This document shows positions 1 through 11,105 of a stretch of DNA of 64,000 nucleotides, piece by piece. The notes beneath the pieces are model-generated. The model did not search any database. It had not been told where the DNA came from and saw only the letters and a list, made by a program, of their open reading frames with translations. Every line of letters starts with the position of its first letter. Position 1 is the first letter of the stretch. The translations under genes and the position numbers were made by a program. Source of the stretch: an uncultured Burkholderiales bacterium (GTDB lineage Bacteria; Pseudomonadota; Gammaproteobacteria; Burkholderiales; Burkholderiaceae_C); assembly GCA_903822825.1 (NCBI GenBank), contig CAIJQQ010000040.1, positions 17,627-81,626 of the forward strand, written 5' to 3'.

Positions 1-90
1 GAGCACACGGTGCGATTTTTGCACCCCGAGGGCTGGAACTACTTCGACACTTTGCGCAAAAAAATGCACTGGAATGAAAGGGGCCATTGA
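1..90 (+). CDS. nadK: NAD kinase, C-terminal end (truncated by window edge)
   Basis: Frame 1 reads EHTVRFLHPEGWNYFDTLRKKMHWNERGH*, typical NadK C-terminus, directly upstream of recN. Confidence 0.8.
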   Translation, partial: EHTVRFLHPEGWNYFDTLRKKMHWNERGH

Positions 91-93
91 GCT

Positions 94-1788
94 GTGGCTC
101 TCAAACACATCACTCTGCGAGACTTTGTCATCGTGCACGAACTGAGCCTGGACCTGCGCAGCGGGTTCAGCGCGCTCACAGGTGAAACCGGCGCTGGGAA
201 GTCTATCCTGATCGACGCATTGCAGCTGGCGCTGGGCTCGCGCGCCGAAGCCAGTGTCGTGCGCGAAGGCGCCAGCCGTTGCGAAATCTGTGCCGAGTTT
301 GAAGCCTCGCCTGCCACGGTGACTTGGCTTGAAGTCGCGGGCTTTGTCAACGAAGACGCTCTCCTGCTGCGCCGAACAGTCGACAGCAGCGGCAAAAGCC
401 GTGGCTGGATCAATGGCAGCCCCGCCACCGCCACGCAACTTCGCGAATTGGGCGAGTTGCTGCTGGACATCCACGGTCAACACGCCTGGCAGAGTCTGAC
501 CCGACCGGACGCGGTTCGTGGTTTGTTGGATGCCTATGCAGGCGCCGACACCCGGCCCGTCAAAGCCGCATGGCAAGCATGGCGTCACGCTCAAGACGCC
601 CTGCTCGTTGCTCGCCAAGCCCAAAGCACACTGGCCAACGAGCGAGAGCGCATGGCTTGGCAAATTGGCGAACTGGACAAGCTCCAGCCGCGCAGCAACG
701 AATGGGCTGAACTCAACCAGCAGCACAGCCGCCTGTCCAATGCCCAGTCACTGATTGAAGCCGCGCAACAGGCTGCATCGAGCCTGGAAGGCGAAGACGA
801 GGGGGGCGCTCTGGCGTTGTTGGCGCGTGCGACCCAAAGCCTGCAAGACCTGGCGGCAGTGGAACCTGAATTTCAGAGCCTGGCCGAGGTGTTGGCGTCA
901 GCCCAAGCCCAGGCCGAAGACGCCGCGCACAGCCTGCACGGCTACCTGCGCAAAACCGACCTCGACCCCGAAGGCCTGGCCCGGCTGGACGAGCGGCTGG
1001 GCTTGTGGATTTCATTGGCCCGGCGCTACAAGCGCCCGCCTGAAGAACTGCCTGCCGTGTTGGACCAGTGGCGGCTTGAGATGGCGAAGCTCGACGCCGC
1101 GAGCGACCTGCAAGGCCTGGAGACAGCCGAGCAAGCCGCGCACACGGCTTACAAACAGGCCGCGCAAAAACTGTCCCAGCAACGACTCAAAGCGGTCAAA
1201 CCCCTGGGCGAAGCCGTCACCAGCGCCATGCAGCTGCTGGGCATGCAAGGTGGCCGCTTTGAGGTCAGCCTGCAAAAAAGCGAAGCACCGGCGCAGCACG
1301 GGCTCGAAGACATCGGCTTTCTGGTGGCAGGTCATGCGGGCAGCACGCCAAGGCCTGTGGGCAAGGTGGCCTCGGGCGGCGAGCTCTCGCGCATTGCCCT
1401 TGCCATTGCCGTCACCACCAGCGAGCTGGGCGAAGCCGGCACCCTGATCTTTGACGAAGTGGACTCCGGTGTGGGCGGCGCTGTCGCCGAAACGGTGGGT
1501 CGCCTGATGAAGCAACTCGGCCACCACCGCCAAGTGCTGGCGGTCACGCACCTGCCCCAGGTTGCAGCTTGTGCCGACCACCACTTGGTGGTGAGCAAGC
1601 GCCTGATGGCGGGCCAGGTGCAAAGCGGCGTAGCCGCCATCTCGGGCGAAGAACGCGTGAGCGAAATCGCCCGCATGCTGGGCGGTGAAAAACTCTCAGC
1701 CACCACCCTGGCCCATGCCCGCGAAATGCTCGCCCCCAACACGACCGATCAATCCCCTCCCCCCCCGCGCAAAGCGGCGCAACGCTGA
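94..1788 (+). CDS. recN: DNA repair protein RecN
   Basis: Walker A GETGAGKSILIDAL, VASGGELSRIALAIA signature, IFDEVDSGVGG Walker B; GTG start. Confidence 0.95.
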   Translation: MALKHITLRDFVIVHELSLDLRSGFSALTGETGAGKSILIDALQLALGSRAEASVVREGASRCEICAEFEASPATVTWLEVAGFVNEDALLLRRTVDSSGKSRGWINGSPATATQLRELGELLLDIHGQHAWQSLTRPDAVRGLLDAYAGADTRPVKAAWQAWRHAQDALLVARQAQSTLANERERMAWQIGELDKLQPRSNEWAELNQQHSRLSNAQSLIEAAQQAASSLEGEDEGGALALLARATQSLQDLAAVEPEFQSLAEVLASAQAQAEDAAHSLHGYLRKTDLDPEGLARLDERLGLWISLARRYKRPPEELPAVLDQWRLEMAKLDAASDLQGLETAEQAAHTAYKQAAQKLSQQRLKAVKPLGEAVTSAMQLLGMQGGRFEVSLQKSEAPAQHGLEDIGFLVAGHAGSTPRPVGKVASGGELSRIALAIAVTTSELGEAGTLIFDEVDSGVGGAVAETVGRLMKQLGHHRQVLAVTHLPQVAACADHHLVVSKRLMAGQVQSGVAAISGEERVSEIARMLGGEKLSATTLAHAREMLAPNTTDQSPPPPRKAAQR

Positions 1789-1791
1789 ACC

Positions 1792-2649
1792 ATGGACATC
1801 ATCCTCATCACCGGCATGTCCGGCTCTGGCAAATCGGTGGCCCTGCATGCCCTCGAAGACGCCGGATACTACTGCGTCGACAACCTGCCGCCCGAGTTGC
1901 TGATCTCTTTCGTACAACTCGAAGAGCAGCAAAAAGAAACACGCCTGGCCATCGCCATCGATGTGCGCAGCGCCGCGTCTTTGCACCTGATGCCCGAGCA
2001 GCTCAACGCCTTGCGGGACATGGGCATGTCGGTCAAGTCGATTTTTCTGGACGCCACCTCGGACACCTTGCTCAGGCGCTACTCAGAGTCCAGGCGCAAA
2101 CACCCGCTGTCGGGCGAGTCCAAACCGCAAAGCGAAAAACTGCTGATCGAAACCATCCAGTTCGAGCGGGAGCTGCTGTCCAACTTGCGTGAGCGCGCCC
2201 ATGTGATCGACACCAGCTTGCTGCGCTCGGCCCAGCTGCAGACCTACGTCAAGAGCATGGTCGGGACCCCCTCTTCGCAGCTGACCCTGGTGTTTGAATC
2301 GTTTGCGTTCAAGCGTGGCATCCCCACCGATGCCGACTATGTGTTCGACGTGCGCATGCTGCCCAACCCACACTACGAAAGTGCGCTCAAGCCCCTCACC
2401 GGCCGCGACGCCCCGGTGCAAGACTACCTGCGCCAATCGGCCGAGGTCGAGCGCATGCAAAAGCAGATTCAGGACTTTTTGCTGCAATGGATCCCACTGA
2501 TCGAAAAAGACCACCGCAGCTACCTCACGGTGGCCATTGGCTGCACTGGAGGGCAGCACCGCTCGGTGTTTCTGGTGGAGCAACTGGCCGAGGCCTTCAA
2601 GGCCCGCTGGCTGACGCTCAAGCGCCACCGCGAACTGGACGCGCTTTAA
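1792..2649 (+). CDS. rapZ: RNase adapter protein RapZ (YvcJ family)
   Basis: [38 protein letters not shown]-terminus; [12 protein letters not shown] motif. Confidence 0.95.
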   Translation: MDIILITGMSGSGKSVALHALEDAGYYCVDNLPPELLISFVQLEEQQKETRLAIAIDVRSAASLHLMPEQLNALRDMGMSVKSIFLDATSDTLLRRYSESRRKHPLSGESKPQSEKLLIETIQFERELLSNLRERAHVIDTSLLRSAQLQTYVKSMVGTPSSQLTLVFESFAFKRGIPTDADYVFDVRMLPNPHYESALKPLTGRDAPVQDYLRQSAEVERMQKQIQDFLLQWIPLIEKDHRSYLTVAIGCTGGQHRSVFLVEQLAEAFKARWLTLKRHRELDAL

Positions 2650-2675
2650 GCCACCAACTCACCGTGAGCTGCCAT

Positions 2676-3854
2676 TCACGGGCCTGCATAAAGCCACGAG
2701 ACGTCCATGACACGCGCGCCGAGCAAGCGCATGGCCGCGTTGCGGCCCCAAGCCACAGGCCCCTGGGCATGAAAAATTTCACCATTGCGGATCGCCCTGG
2801 CCTGTACGCGGGCATTGCGCTGCCAGCGCACCTGCGCATAGCGCTGCAAACGTTCGGGCACACTGCCTGATCCGACCCAAGCCTGGGCCAAGGCATTCGC
2901 ATCTTCGATCGCCATGCCCGCGCCTTGCGCCAAGTAAGGCCGCAGCGGATGCGCTGCATCGCCCAGCAATGCCACGTGCGCATTCGCCATCTGGGCCGGG
3001 CTGCTCAGCGGCTCACGGTCATGCAAAGCCCACAAACGCCAGCCATGCATCGCCTCCAGCCTTTCACGCAACTCAGCCGCCACTGGCCCCAATGCTTGAA
3101 ACAAACTGGCGGGCTGTGCCATGGCATCCCAGATGTGCGCTTGGGCAGGCAAGCTGCCGTGGACGATGGCGACCAAGTTGAGCGCGCGCCCAGCCTGCAC
3201 CGGGTAATGCACCACATGCACACGTGGCCCCATCCAGACAGTGACCTGATTGGTTCTCAGGTGTGCGGGCAACGCCTCTTGTGGGACCAGCGCGCGGTAG
3301 GCCAAATGCCCTGAAAACCGTGGCGCGTCGTGCAAGCCCAGTTCAGACCGGGTTCGGCTCCACAAGCCATCTGCACCCACCAGCAGACGCGCCTGCCAGG
3401 ACCTGCCCTGATCGGACCTTACTGCCACAACATCACCTTGAGTCGTCATGCTCGACCAGCCCTGACCCGGTTGCAAGTCCACCCCCTGGCGCAAAGCAGC
3501 AGCCAACAAAAGCGCATGAAGGTCAGCACGGTGGATGCAGGCGTAAGGGGCACCATACAAGCGCTCAGATCGTTCACCCAAGGGCAAAGTGCCCAGAACA
3601 TGGCCCGTGCGCACATCGCGGGCTTGCAGCTGCGTTGGCATGACGGCCACTTGCGCCAACTCGGACGCCAACCCCCATCCATGCAAAATGCGGGTCGCGT
3701 TGGGCCCGATCTGGACGCCAGCGCCCACCTCGCTCAAATGGTCCGATCGCTCCATCACACGGACCGAGGCGCCTTTCAACGCCAGCGCCAAGCCCGCAGA
3801 AAGGCCTCCAATGCCGCCGCCCGCCACCAGGATGTCCGATGCCTGAAAAGTCAT
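2676..3854 (-). CDS. FAD-dependent monooxygenase (salicylate/3-hydroxybenzoate hydroxylase-like)
   Basis: GGGIGGLSAGLALALKGASVRVMER Rossmann motif and ALLGDAAHPLRPYLAQGAGMAIEDA motif. Confidence 0.85.
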   Translation of the reverse strand: MTFQASDILVAGGGIGGLSAGLALALKGASVRVMERSDHLSEVGAGVQIGPNATRILHGWGLASELAQVAVMPTQLQARDVRTGHVLGTLPLGERSERLYGAPYACIHRADLHALLLAAALRQGVDLQPGQGWSSMTTQGDVVAVRSDQGRSWQARLLVGADGLWSRTRSELGLHDAPRFSGHLAYRALVPQEALPAHLRTNQVTVWMGPRVHVVHYPVQAGRALNLVAIVHGSLPAQAHIWDAMAQPASLFQALGPVAAELRERLEAMHGWRLWALHDREPLSSPAQMANAHVALLGDAAHPLRPYLAQGAGMAIEDANALAQAWVGSGSVPERLQRYAQVRWQRNARVQARAIRNGEIFHAQGPVAWGRNAAMRLLGARVMDVSWLYAGP

Positions 3855-4028
3855 ACGCCCATTGTGCCCTCAAGGTGGATCGGATCTAAAAATTGGACAA
3901 TAGAGGGTATGAAGAAGATCGAGTTCTTTGAACTTTCAATCACCGTAGCATTTTGCGCAGAATGAAAACCATCGGCGACTTGGATCGCCACTCGATGGAT
4001 GTTGGCCCACCACACCACTGACAACACC

Positions 4029-4358
4029 ATGACCCGTCGCCCCATTGTCTCAGTCATCGAAATCCACCCATTGGCCCCTGAGCAACCAAAGACAGGTGAG
4101 CCCTGCAATGGCTGTGGTGTGTGTTGTTTGATGTTTCCCTGCCCCTTGGGCATCGTCCTCTCACGCAAGCGCATGGGGCGCTGCAACGCCCTGCGCTGGA
4201 GCGACACAGAGCGCCGCTATCTGTGCGGCGCCATGAGTGAGCCGCGCAAGGTCCTGCCATTCGGCCTGCGTTGGTTGAGCCCGGTGCTGGCCCGCTTGGC
4301 GCGCCGCTGGATTGCCAGCGGCATCGGCTGCGATACAACATCGCGCATCGTTGATTGA
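4029..4358 (+). CDS. Small cysteine-cluster protein (YkgJ-like metal-binding)
   Basis: GEPCNGCGVCCLMFPCPLGI cysteine pattern; ORF 3999..4358 with ATG at 4029. Confidence 0.6.
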   Translation: MTRRPIVSVIEIHPLAPEQPKTGEPCNGCGVCCLMFPCPLGIVLSRKRMGRCNALRWSDTERRYLCGAMSEPRKVLPFGLRWLSPVLARLARRWIASGIGCDTTSRIVD

Positions 4359-4475
4359 AATCTGACGAGCCTCCCCCCAGCAAGTCACTCCCGGAAAAAA
4401 GGCCTTGCAGGTGTTTACCCACAAGTCCATCTGTTCACCAGCAACCGCCATGCAAGTCAGCTGCGCGTATTGTCC

Positions 4476-5471
4476 TCAACGTCCGTTCAAGGGATAGGCC
4501 GGGTCGTTGAAACCTGGCGTCGAAGGATGCCCCGGTGCCACCAAACTGTTGACGAGCGCTTCGTCTTCTTCCGTGATCACCACATCCAGCGCAGCGGCAT
4601 AGTCTTGCCATTGCGCCAGCGTGCGCGGGCCGGCAATGACCGCACTGGTATGGCGGTTGGCCAAGACCCAGGCCGTCGCAAAGTGGGCCAGCGACACCCC
4701 TTTGCGCTCGCAATGCTGGCGCAGGGTCTGTGCAATTTGCAGTGACTCTGCGCGGAACTCGGTTTCCATGATGCGTTTGTCGCCGCGGGCCGCGCGGCTG
4801 CCCTCCGAGGGGGCCTGGCCGGGTGCGTATTTGCCGGTCAGCACCCCGCGTGCGATCGGGCTGTAAGGCACCACACCCATGCCGTAATGGCCACAGGCTT
4901 CCAGAATCTCCACCTCGGGCATTCGGTTGAGCAAGTTGTAATAGGGCTGGCAGACCACAGGGCCAGGCATGTTCAGTTGCCGGGCCATGTGGACCATCTC
5001 TGCGATGCGCCAGCCCCGGACGTTGGAGACGCCCCAATAGCGGATCTTGCCGTCGCGCAGCAAAGCCTCGATGGCCCGCAAAGGCTCTTCTAGGTTCATG
5101 CCGTTGTAGTCGCGATGGAGGTAATAAATGTCCAGGTGATCGGTGGCCAGACGGCTCAAACTGCCCTCACAGGCCCGCATGACCCAGCTGCGTGAATAAT
5201 GGGTTTCATTGGGCAAGGACGACATGGCATTGCCCAGTTTGCTGGCCAAGACCCAGCGCTGGCGTTGCCCTTTGAGGATTTGGCCCACCATCTCTTCGGA
5301 TTTGCCCAGCGTGTAAACGTCGGCCGTATCGATGAAGTTGCAGCCCTGCTCCTGCGCATCGGCCACGATGGATCGCGCGTCCTCGAGGGGCGTTTGGTCA
5401 CCAAACATCATGGTGCCCAGGCACAGGCGGGAAACTTTCAAGGGGCTTTTGCCCAAGGTGCTCAGCTGCAT
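4476..5471 (-). CDS. Aldo/keto reductase
   Basis: MQLSTLGKSPLKVSRLCLGTMMFGDQT, FIDTADVYTLGKSEEMVG. Confidence 0.9.
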   Translation of the reverse strand: MQLSTLGKSPLKVSRLCLGTMMFGDQTPLEDARSIVADAQEQGCNFIDTADVYTLGKSEEMVGQILKGQRQRWVLASKLGNAMSSLPNETHYSRSWVMRACEGSLSRLATDHLDIYYLHRDYNGMNLEEPLRAIEALLRDGKIRYWGVSNVRGWRIAEMVHMARQLNMPGPVVCQPYYNLLNRMPEVEILEACGHYGMGVVPYSPIARGVLTGKYAPGQAPSEGSRAARGDKRIMETEFRAESLQIAQTLRQHCERKGVSLAHFATAWVLANRHTSAVIAGPRTLAQWQDYAAALDVVITEEDEALVNSLVAPGHPSTPGFNDPAYPLNGR

Positions 5472-5800
5472 GGGGATCCTTCACATCCAAGTTCGATGCG
5501 CATAGGCTAACCCCCAAGGCCAAAGCCAAGCTGTCACCTTTGTGGAGATCACAAAAACACCGGGGTTTTTCAGCGCAGGGGCTTGGGATGTGAACAAGCG
5601 CCAGAGTTTCGCCTGTACAGATGAACTGACGAATACCGCGTTTTCAAAGGTCCCCCGCAATTGCTTTAGGGGACTTGCATTGCAAAACGAAGTGATAGGA
5701 TTAATTTTCGATCCAGACCAACAGCGCAGCCGTTGTTATGGAGTTGTCACAAGAACCATGGACGGCATGACCTGCTTTGTGCATGAATGAAAGAACAAGA

Positions 5801-6958
5801 ATGAAAGAATTTGACATCGTGGTGCATGGCGCCACCGGATTTACCGGTCGCTTGGTGATCGAGTATCTACTGAAACAACCATCCGGCCTGCGCTGGGCCA
5901 TGGGCGGACGAAGTGCCAGCAAACTGGCTGCTGTGCGGGACGAAGTGGGCGCACCCGCTGACACGCCTTTGGTGGTGATCGACAGCGAGGACGCGGCCAG
6001 CCTGCAGGCCTTGATGGCCCGCACCCGCTTGGTCTTGACCACGGTGGGGCCTTACCAGTTGTACGGCGGCGGCCTGGTCAAAGCCTGCGCCGAAGCCGGC
6101 GTGGATTACGTGGACCTGTGCGGCGAGCCGGCCTGGATGCGCCAGATGATCGACGCGCACCATGCCGCAGCGCAAGCCAGCGGGGCGCGGATTGTGTTCT
6201 CGTGCGGTTTTGATTCCATTCCCTTTGATCTGGGCGTGTTGATGCTGCAGGGCGAGATGCAACAGCGTTTTGGCACGCCCGCTTCGCGCGTACGGGGCCG
6301 TGTGCGCAAGATGAAAGGTACTTTTTCGGGCGGCACGGCGGCCAGCTTCAGGGCCACCATGGCGGCCGCGGCCAGCCAGCCCGGTGTGCTGGACTTGCTG
6401 AAAAACCCTTTCTCTTTGACACCGGGCTTTACCGGCCCCAAGCAGCCGACCGCGCACAAACCGATGGTCGATGAGGTGCTGGACATGTGGGTGGCCCCCT
6501 TTGTGATGGCGACCATCAACACCCGCAATGTGCACCGGTCCAACTTTTTGCTCAAGCAGGCCTGGGGGGCAGACTTCGTCTATGACGAAATGGTCATCAC
6601 CGGCCCAGGCGACAAAGGCCAGGCCGTGGCCGAGGCGATTGCTGCGGATAAAAGCATGAGCGGCGCGGATGTCCTGCAACCGGGCGAAGGCCCTTCGCGG
6701 GCAGAGCGCGATGCCGGCTCCTACGATCTTTTGTTCATCGGCCATAACCCTGCGGGCCAGACCTGCAGGGTGAGCGTGCAAGGCGACCGCGACCCCGGCT
6801 ACGGCAGCACCTCCAAAATGATCAGCGAAGCGGCCATCTGCCTGCTCCAAGACGCCAGCCAAACACCTGGCGGCATCTGGACTCCAGCCTCCAGCATGGG
6901 GCAAAAACTGATCGATCGATTGCAAGCTCATGCAGGCTTGACGTTTCGCGTGGAATAA
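5801..6958 (+). CDS. Saccharopine dehydrogenase NADP-binding family (trans-acting enoyl reductase-like) protein
   Basis: MKEFDIVVHGATGFTGRLVIEYLL; CGFDSIPFDLGVLML; ATG at 5801. Confidence 0.8.
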   Translation: MKEFDIVVHGATGFTGRLVIEYLLKQPSGLRWAMGGRSASKLAAVRDEVGAPADTPLVVIDSEDAASLQALMARTRLVLTTVGPYQLYGGGLVKACAEAGVDYVDLCGEPAWMRQMIDAHHAAAQASGARIVFSCGFDSIPFDLGVLMLQGEMQQRFGTPASRVRGRVRKMKGTFSGGTAASFRATMAAAASQPGVLDLLKNPFSLTPGFTGPKQPTAHKPMVDEVLDMWVAPFVMATINTRNVHRSNFLLKQAWGADFVYDEMVITGPGDKGQAVAEAIAADKSMSGADVLQPGEGPSRAERDAGSYDLLFIGHNPAGQTCRVSVQGDRDPGYGSTSKMISEAAICLLQDASQTPGGIWTPASSMGQKLIDRLQAHAGLTFRVE

Positions 6959-6967
6959 GGATTTCCC

Positions 6968-7723
6968 ATGTCCAAAGTGTGTCTGGTCATTGGTGCTGGT
7001 GATGCCACGGGGGGTGCGGTGGCCCGCCGTTTTGCGCGAGAAGGCTACACCGTGTGCGTTACGCGCCGCAGCTTGGACAAACTCGAACCCCTGCTGGCGC
7101 AGATTCGCCAAGCGGGCGGTGTGGCCCACGGCTTTGGCTCGGACGCCCGCAAAGAAGAAGACGTGGTCACGTTGGTCGAACACATCGAGTCGGTCCTTGG
7201 GCCGATCGAAGTGATGGTGTTCAACATCGGCGCCAACTCGCCCAACAGCATCCTGACCGAGACCGCGCGGCGCTATACCAAAATGTGGGAGATGGCCTGT
7301 TTGGCGGGCTTTCTCACCGGTCGGGAAGTGGCCAAGCGCATGGTGACGCGGCAGCAGACGTCGACCGACGTGCAAGGAGTGCAGCCTAAAGGCACCATCA
7401 TTTTCACAGGTGCCACTGCTTCCTTGCGGGGCAGCGCGCACTTTGCAGGTTTTTCTGGCGGCAAGATGGCTCTGCGTGCTCTGGCGCAGAGCATGGCCCG
7501 CGAACTGGGCCCCATGGGCATTCATGTGGCACACACCATCATCGACGGCGCAATCGATACCGAGTTCATCCGCACGCAATTTCCACAGCGCTATGCACTC
7601 AAGGATGAAGGCGGCATTTTGAACCCCGACCACATTGCCGACGCCTACTGGATGCTCCACCAGCAACCACGCGATGCCTGGACGCATGAACTCGATTTGC
7701 GCCCCTACATGGAAAAGTTTTGA
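6968..7723 (+). CDS. SDR family oxidoreductase
   Basis: VIGAGDATGGAVARRFAREGYTVCVTRR; ends ...DLRPYMEKF. Confidence 0.85.
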   Translation: MSKVCLVIGAGDATGGAVARRFAREGYTVCVTRRSLDKLEPLLAQIRQAGGVAHGFGSDARKEEDVVTLVEHIESVLGPIEVMVFNIGANSPNSILTETARRYTKMWEMACLAGFLTGREVAKRMVTRQQTSTDVQGVQPKGTIIFTGATASLRGSAHFAGFSGGKMALRALAQSMARELGPMGIHVAHTIIDGAIDTEFIRTQFPQRYALKDEGGILNPDHIADAYWMLHQQPRDAWTHELDLRPYMEKF

Positions 7724-7740
7724 CAACGCAGGAGACACAC

Positions 7741-8330
7741 ATGAAAACCTTTGACTTTTACTTTGACTTTGGCAGTTTGGCCGCCTACTTGGCCCATACC
7801 CAGTTGCCCAAGATGTGCAGTGAAACCGGGGCTTCAGCCAACTTGCTGCCCATGCTGCTGGGGGGGTGTTTCAGGCCACGGGCAATTCCTCGCCCATGAC
7901 CGTGCCCGCCAAGGGACGGTATGTCTTTGTGGACTTCAAGCGCTTTGCCGATGGGTATGGCGTGCCCTTGAACATGAACCCCCACTTCCCCATCATCACG
8001 ACCACGCTGATGCGCATGGTGACCGCTTTGCAAATGCACAAGTACCCGCGCATGCAGACTTTCATGGATGCGGTGTTCCAAGCCATTTGGGTGGATGCAC
8101 TCAATTTGAACGACCCGGTCACCGTGTCGCAGGTCTTGACCTCCGCCGGATTTGACGCAGCGGCATTGCTGGCCATGGCGAATGAGCAGGCCACCAAAGA
8201 CCAACTCAAGGCCGTGACGATGAAGGCCGTGGAGCGCGGCGTGTTTGGTGCCCCGACCTTTTTTGTGGGCGAAGAAATGTTCTGGGGACAAGACCGCATC
8301 GAGCAAGTCAAGGCCGCACTGAAGGCTTGA
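7741..8330 (+). pseudogene. 2-hydroxychromene-2-carboxylate isomerase/DsbA-like gene interrupted by a frameshift in a G run
   Basis: ATG at 7741 gives MKTFDFYFDFGSLAAYLAHTQLPKMCSETGASANLLPMLLGG, then shifts; frame 3 continues VFQATGNSSPMTVPAKGRYVFVDFKRFAD... to 8330. Adding one G to the 7-G run at 7860-7866 restores one ORF. Confidence 0.85.
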
Positions 8331-8426
8331 GTCGTTTTAACGAGCATCGACATGAGGCGCTGGATGACGGCGCTGTAGGTGATGAACGCGAACACATGCA
8401 TCACCCCACTTCCAGCACCCCAAGCA

Positions 8427-8458
8427 AAACGGCCCGGAGATCACTCTCCGGGCCGTTT
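8427..8458. terminator. Bidirectional rho-independent-like terminator
   Basis: Perfect 14-bp stem aaacggcccggaga/tctccgggccgttt with 4-nt loop tcac, between + and - genes. Confidence 0.85.
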
Positions 8459-8480
8459 CTGTGACTCAACGAGCAAGTAC

Positions 8481-11072
8481 TCAGGCAGTCACACCCTTGG
8501 CCGTCTCCACGTACTCTTCAATCTGATTGAAGTTCAGGTACTTGTAGATTTCAGCGCCGTCGGCATTCACCACGCCCATGGCCGCATGGTATTCGGCCAC
8601 GGTGGGGAACTTGCCCATCTTCGATGTGATGGCGGCCAACTCGGCAGAAGCCAAGTACACGTTGGTGTTCTTGCCCAAACGGTTGGGGAAGTTACGCGTA
8701 GATGTAGACACCACGGTCGCTCCTTCGCGCACTTGCGCTTGGTTACCCATGCACAAAGAGCAGCCTGGCATTTCTGTACGCGCACCGGCGGTGCCGAACG
8801 CAGCGTAATGGCCTTCTTTGATGAGCTCACTCTCATCCATCTTCGTTGGAGGCGCGACCCACAACTTGACGGGGATGTCACGCTGGCCGCCCAGCAACTT
8901 GGCCGCTGCACGGAAGTGACCGATGTTGGTCATGCAAGAACCGATGAAGGCTTCGTCGATGTGGGTGCCAGACACATCAGACAAGAACTTCGCGTCATCG
9001 GGGTCGTTCGGGCAGCACACGATGGGTTCCTTGATGTCGGCCAAGTCGATGTCGATGATGTGTGCGTACTCGGCATCTTTGTCGGCTTCGAGCAAGCTGG
9101 GCGCAGCCAACCATTGCTCCACTTTTTCAATGCGGCGTGCCAATGTGCGTGCGTCAGCATAGCCGTCGGCAATCATGTTCTTCATCAAAACGACGTTGGA
9201 CTTGAGGTATTCCTCGACGGGCTCCTTGTTGAGCTTGATCGAGCAACCGGCGGCAGAACGCTCGGCAGACGCGTCAGACAATTCAAACGCTTGCTCGACC
9301 TTGAGGTTGGGCAAGCCTTCGATTTCCAAAATACGGCCAGAGAATTCATTGATTTTGCCGGCCTTGGCCACGGTCAACAAACCTTGCTTGATGGCGTACA
9401 AAGGAATGGCGTGCACCAAATCGCGCAATGTAACGCCAGGTTGCATTTCGCCTTTGAAGCGCACCAGGATGGACTCGGGCATGTCCAAAGGCATCACGCC
9501 AGTCGCCGCACCGAAAGCCACCAAGCCAGAACCAGCGGGGAAGCTGATACCGATAGGGAAACGTGTGTGTGAGTCACCACCCGTGCCGACGGTGTCAGGC
9601 AACAACAAACGGTTGAGCCAGCTGTGGATCACACCGTCTCCGGGGCGCAGGGAAACACCGCCTCGGTTGCTGATGAACGCTGGCAATTCGCGGTGCGTCT
9701 TCACATCCACCGCCTTGGGGTAGGCCGCTGTGTGGCAGAACGATTGCATGACCATGTCGGCCGAGAAGCCGAGGCATGCCAGGTCTTTCAACTCGTCGCG
9801 TGTCATCGGGCCCGTGGTGTCTTGTGAACCCACGGTGGTCATCTTGGGTTCGCAATAAGTGCCGGGGCGAACGCCTTGGCCTTCTGGCAAACCCACCGCA
9901 CGACCGACCATCTTTTGCGCCAGCGTGAAGCCCGCTTGGGTGGTGATGGGTGCTGTAGGCAAGCGGAACACGGTGGATGCGGGCAAACCCAAGAACTCGC
10001 GGGCCTTGGCGGTCAGGCTGCGGCCGATGATCAAGTTGATGCGGCCACCAGCGCGCACTTCGTCAAACAGCACATCGCTTTTGAGTTGGAAAGTGGTGAT
10101 GGTTTCACCGTTCTTCACGATCTTGCCTTCGTAGGGCAACACGTCCACCACATCGCCCATGTTCAGGGCAGTCACGTCGACTTCGATCGGCAAAGCGCCA
10201 GAGTCTTCTTGGGTGTTAAAGAAAATGGGGGCAATCTTGCCGCCCAAAGTCACGCCACCGAAACGCTTGTTGGGCACAAACGGAATGTCTTCACCAAAGC
10301 CCCAGATGATGCTGTTGGTCGCCGACTTGCGTGAGGAGCCTGTGCCGACCACGTCGCCAACATAAGACACCAAATGGCCTTTTTTCTTCAGTTCTTCGAT
10401 CATGGCCATGGGGCCACGCTTGCCGTCTTCTTCGGGTTTAAATGGTGCACCTTCTCGGGTGTTTTTGAGCATCGCCAAGTAATGCAAGGGGATGTCGGGA
10501 CGGCTCCAAGCGTCAGGCGCTGGAGACAAGTCGTCGGTATTGGTTTCGCCAGGCACCTTGAACACGGTGATGGTGATTTTTTTCTCGACTTCAGGACGGA
10601 CCGTGAACCATTCGGCATCGGCCCAGCTTTGCATGACTTCTTTGGCTTTGGCGTTGCCAGCCTTGGCTTTTTCTGCGACGTCGTTGAAAAAGTCGAACAT
10701 CAACAAGGTCTTTTTAAGGGCTTCAGCGGCCACACCAGCCACTTCAGGGTCATCAAGCAACTCGATCAGGGGGTGCACGTTGTAGCCGCCCACCATGGTG
10801 CCCAGCAACTCCGTGGCTTTGGACTTGGAGATCAAACCCACTTTGATTTCGCCGTGCGCCACAGCCGCCAAAAAAGAGGCTTTGACCTTGGCTGCATCGT
10901 CCACGCCTGGTGGCACGCGGTGTGTGAGCAGGTCCATGAGGAATGCGTCCTCGCCTGCAGGCGGGTTCTTGATCAGCTCGATCAACGCGGCGACTTGCTT
11001 GGCGTCCAGCGGCAGGGCTGGGATGCCAAGAGCCGCGCGTTCGGCGGTGTGTTCACGGTAGGCTTGCAACAT
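8481..11072 (-). CDS. acnB: Aconitate hydratase B
   Basis: [38 protein letters not shown]...; [16 protein letters not shown]; full-length. Confidence 0.97.
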   Translation of the reverse strand: MLQAYREHTAERAALGIPALPLDAKQVAALIELIKNPPAGEDAFLMDLLTHRVPPGVDDAAKVKASFLAAVAHGEIKVGLISKSKATELLGTMVGGYNVHPLIELLDDPEVAGVAAEALKKTLLMFDFFNDVAEKAKAGNAKAKEVMQSWADAEWFTVRPEVEKKITITVFKVPGETNTDDLSPAPDAWSRPDIPLHYLAMLKNTREGAPFKPEEDGKRGPMAMIEELKKKGHLVSYVGDVVGTGSSRKSATNSIIWGFGEDIPFVPNKRFGGVTLGGKIAPIFFNTQEDSGALPIEVDVTALNMGDVVDVLPYEGKIVKNGETITTFQLKSDVLFDEVRAGGRINLIIGRSLTAKAREFLGLPASTVFRLPTAPITTQAGFTLAQKMVGRAVGLPEGQGVRPGTYCEPKMTTVGSQDTTGPMTRDELKDLACLGFSADMVMQSFCHTAAYPKAVDVKTHRELPAFISNRGGVSLRPGDGVIHSWLNRLLLPDTVGTGGDSHTRFPIGISFPAGSGLVAFGAATGVMPLDMPESILVRFKGEMQPGVTLRDLVHAIPLYAIKQGLLTVAKAGKINEFSGRILEIEGLPNLKVEQAFELSDASAERSAAGCSIKLNKEPVEEYLKSNVVLMKNMIADGYADARTLARRIEKVEQWLAAPSLLEADKDAEYAHIIDIDLADIKEPIVCCPNDPDDAKFLSDVSGTHIDEAFIGSCMTNIGHFRAAAKLLGGQRDIPVKLWVAPPTKMDESELIKEGHYAAFGTAGARTEMPGCSLCMGNQAQVREGATVVSTSTRNFPNRLGKNTNVYLASAELAAITSKMGKFPTVAEYHAAMGVVNADGAEIYKYLNFNQIEEYVETAKGVTA

Positions 11073-11105
11073 CGTTTTTTCTCCTGTCAAACAAAATCTG
11101 AGGTG

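Noticed and set aside
5867-7738. 623-aa minus-strand ORF
   Set aside because: Shadow ORF antisense to two well-supported genes (saccharopine dehydrogenase-like and SDR); low-complexity His/Gly/Arg-rich composition typical of GC-rich antisense frames.
8379-9572. 397-aa plus-strand ORF
   Set aside because: Antisense to acnB and crosses a strong terminator.
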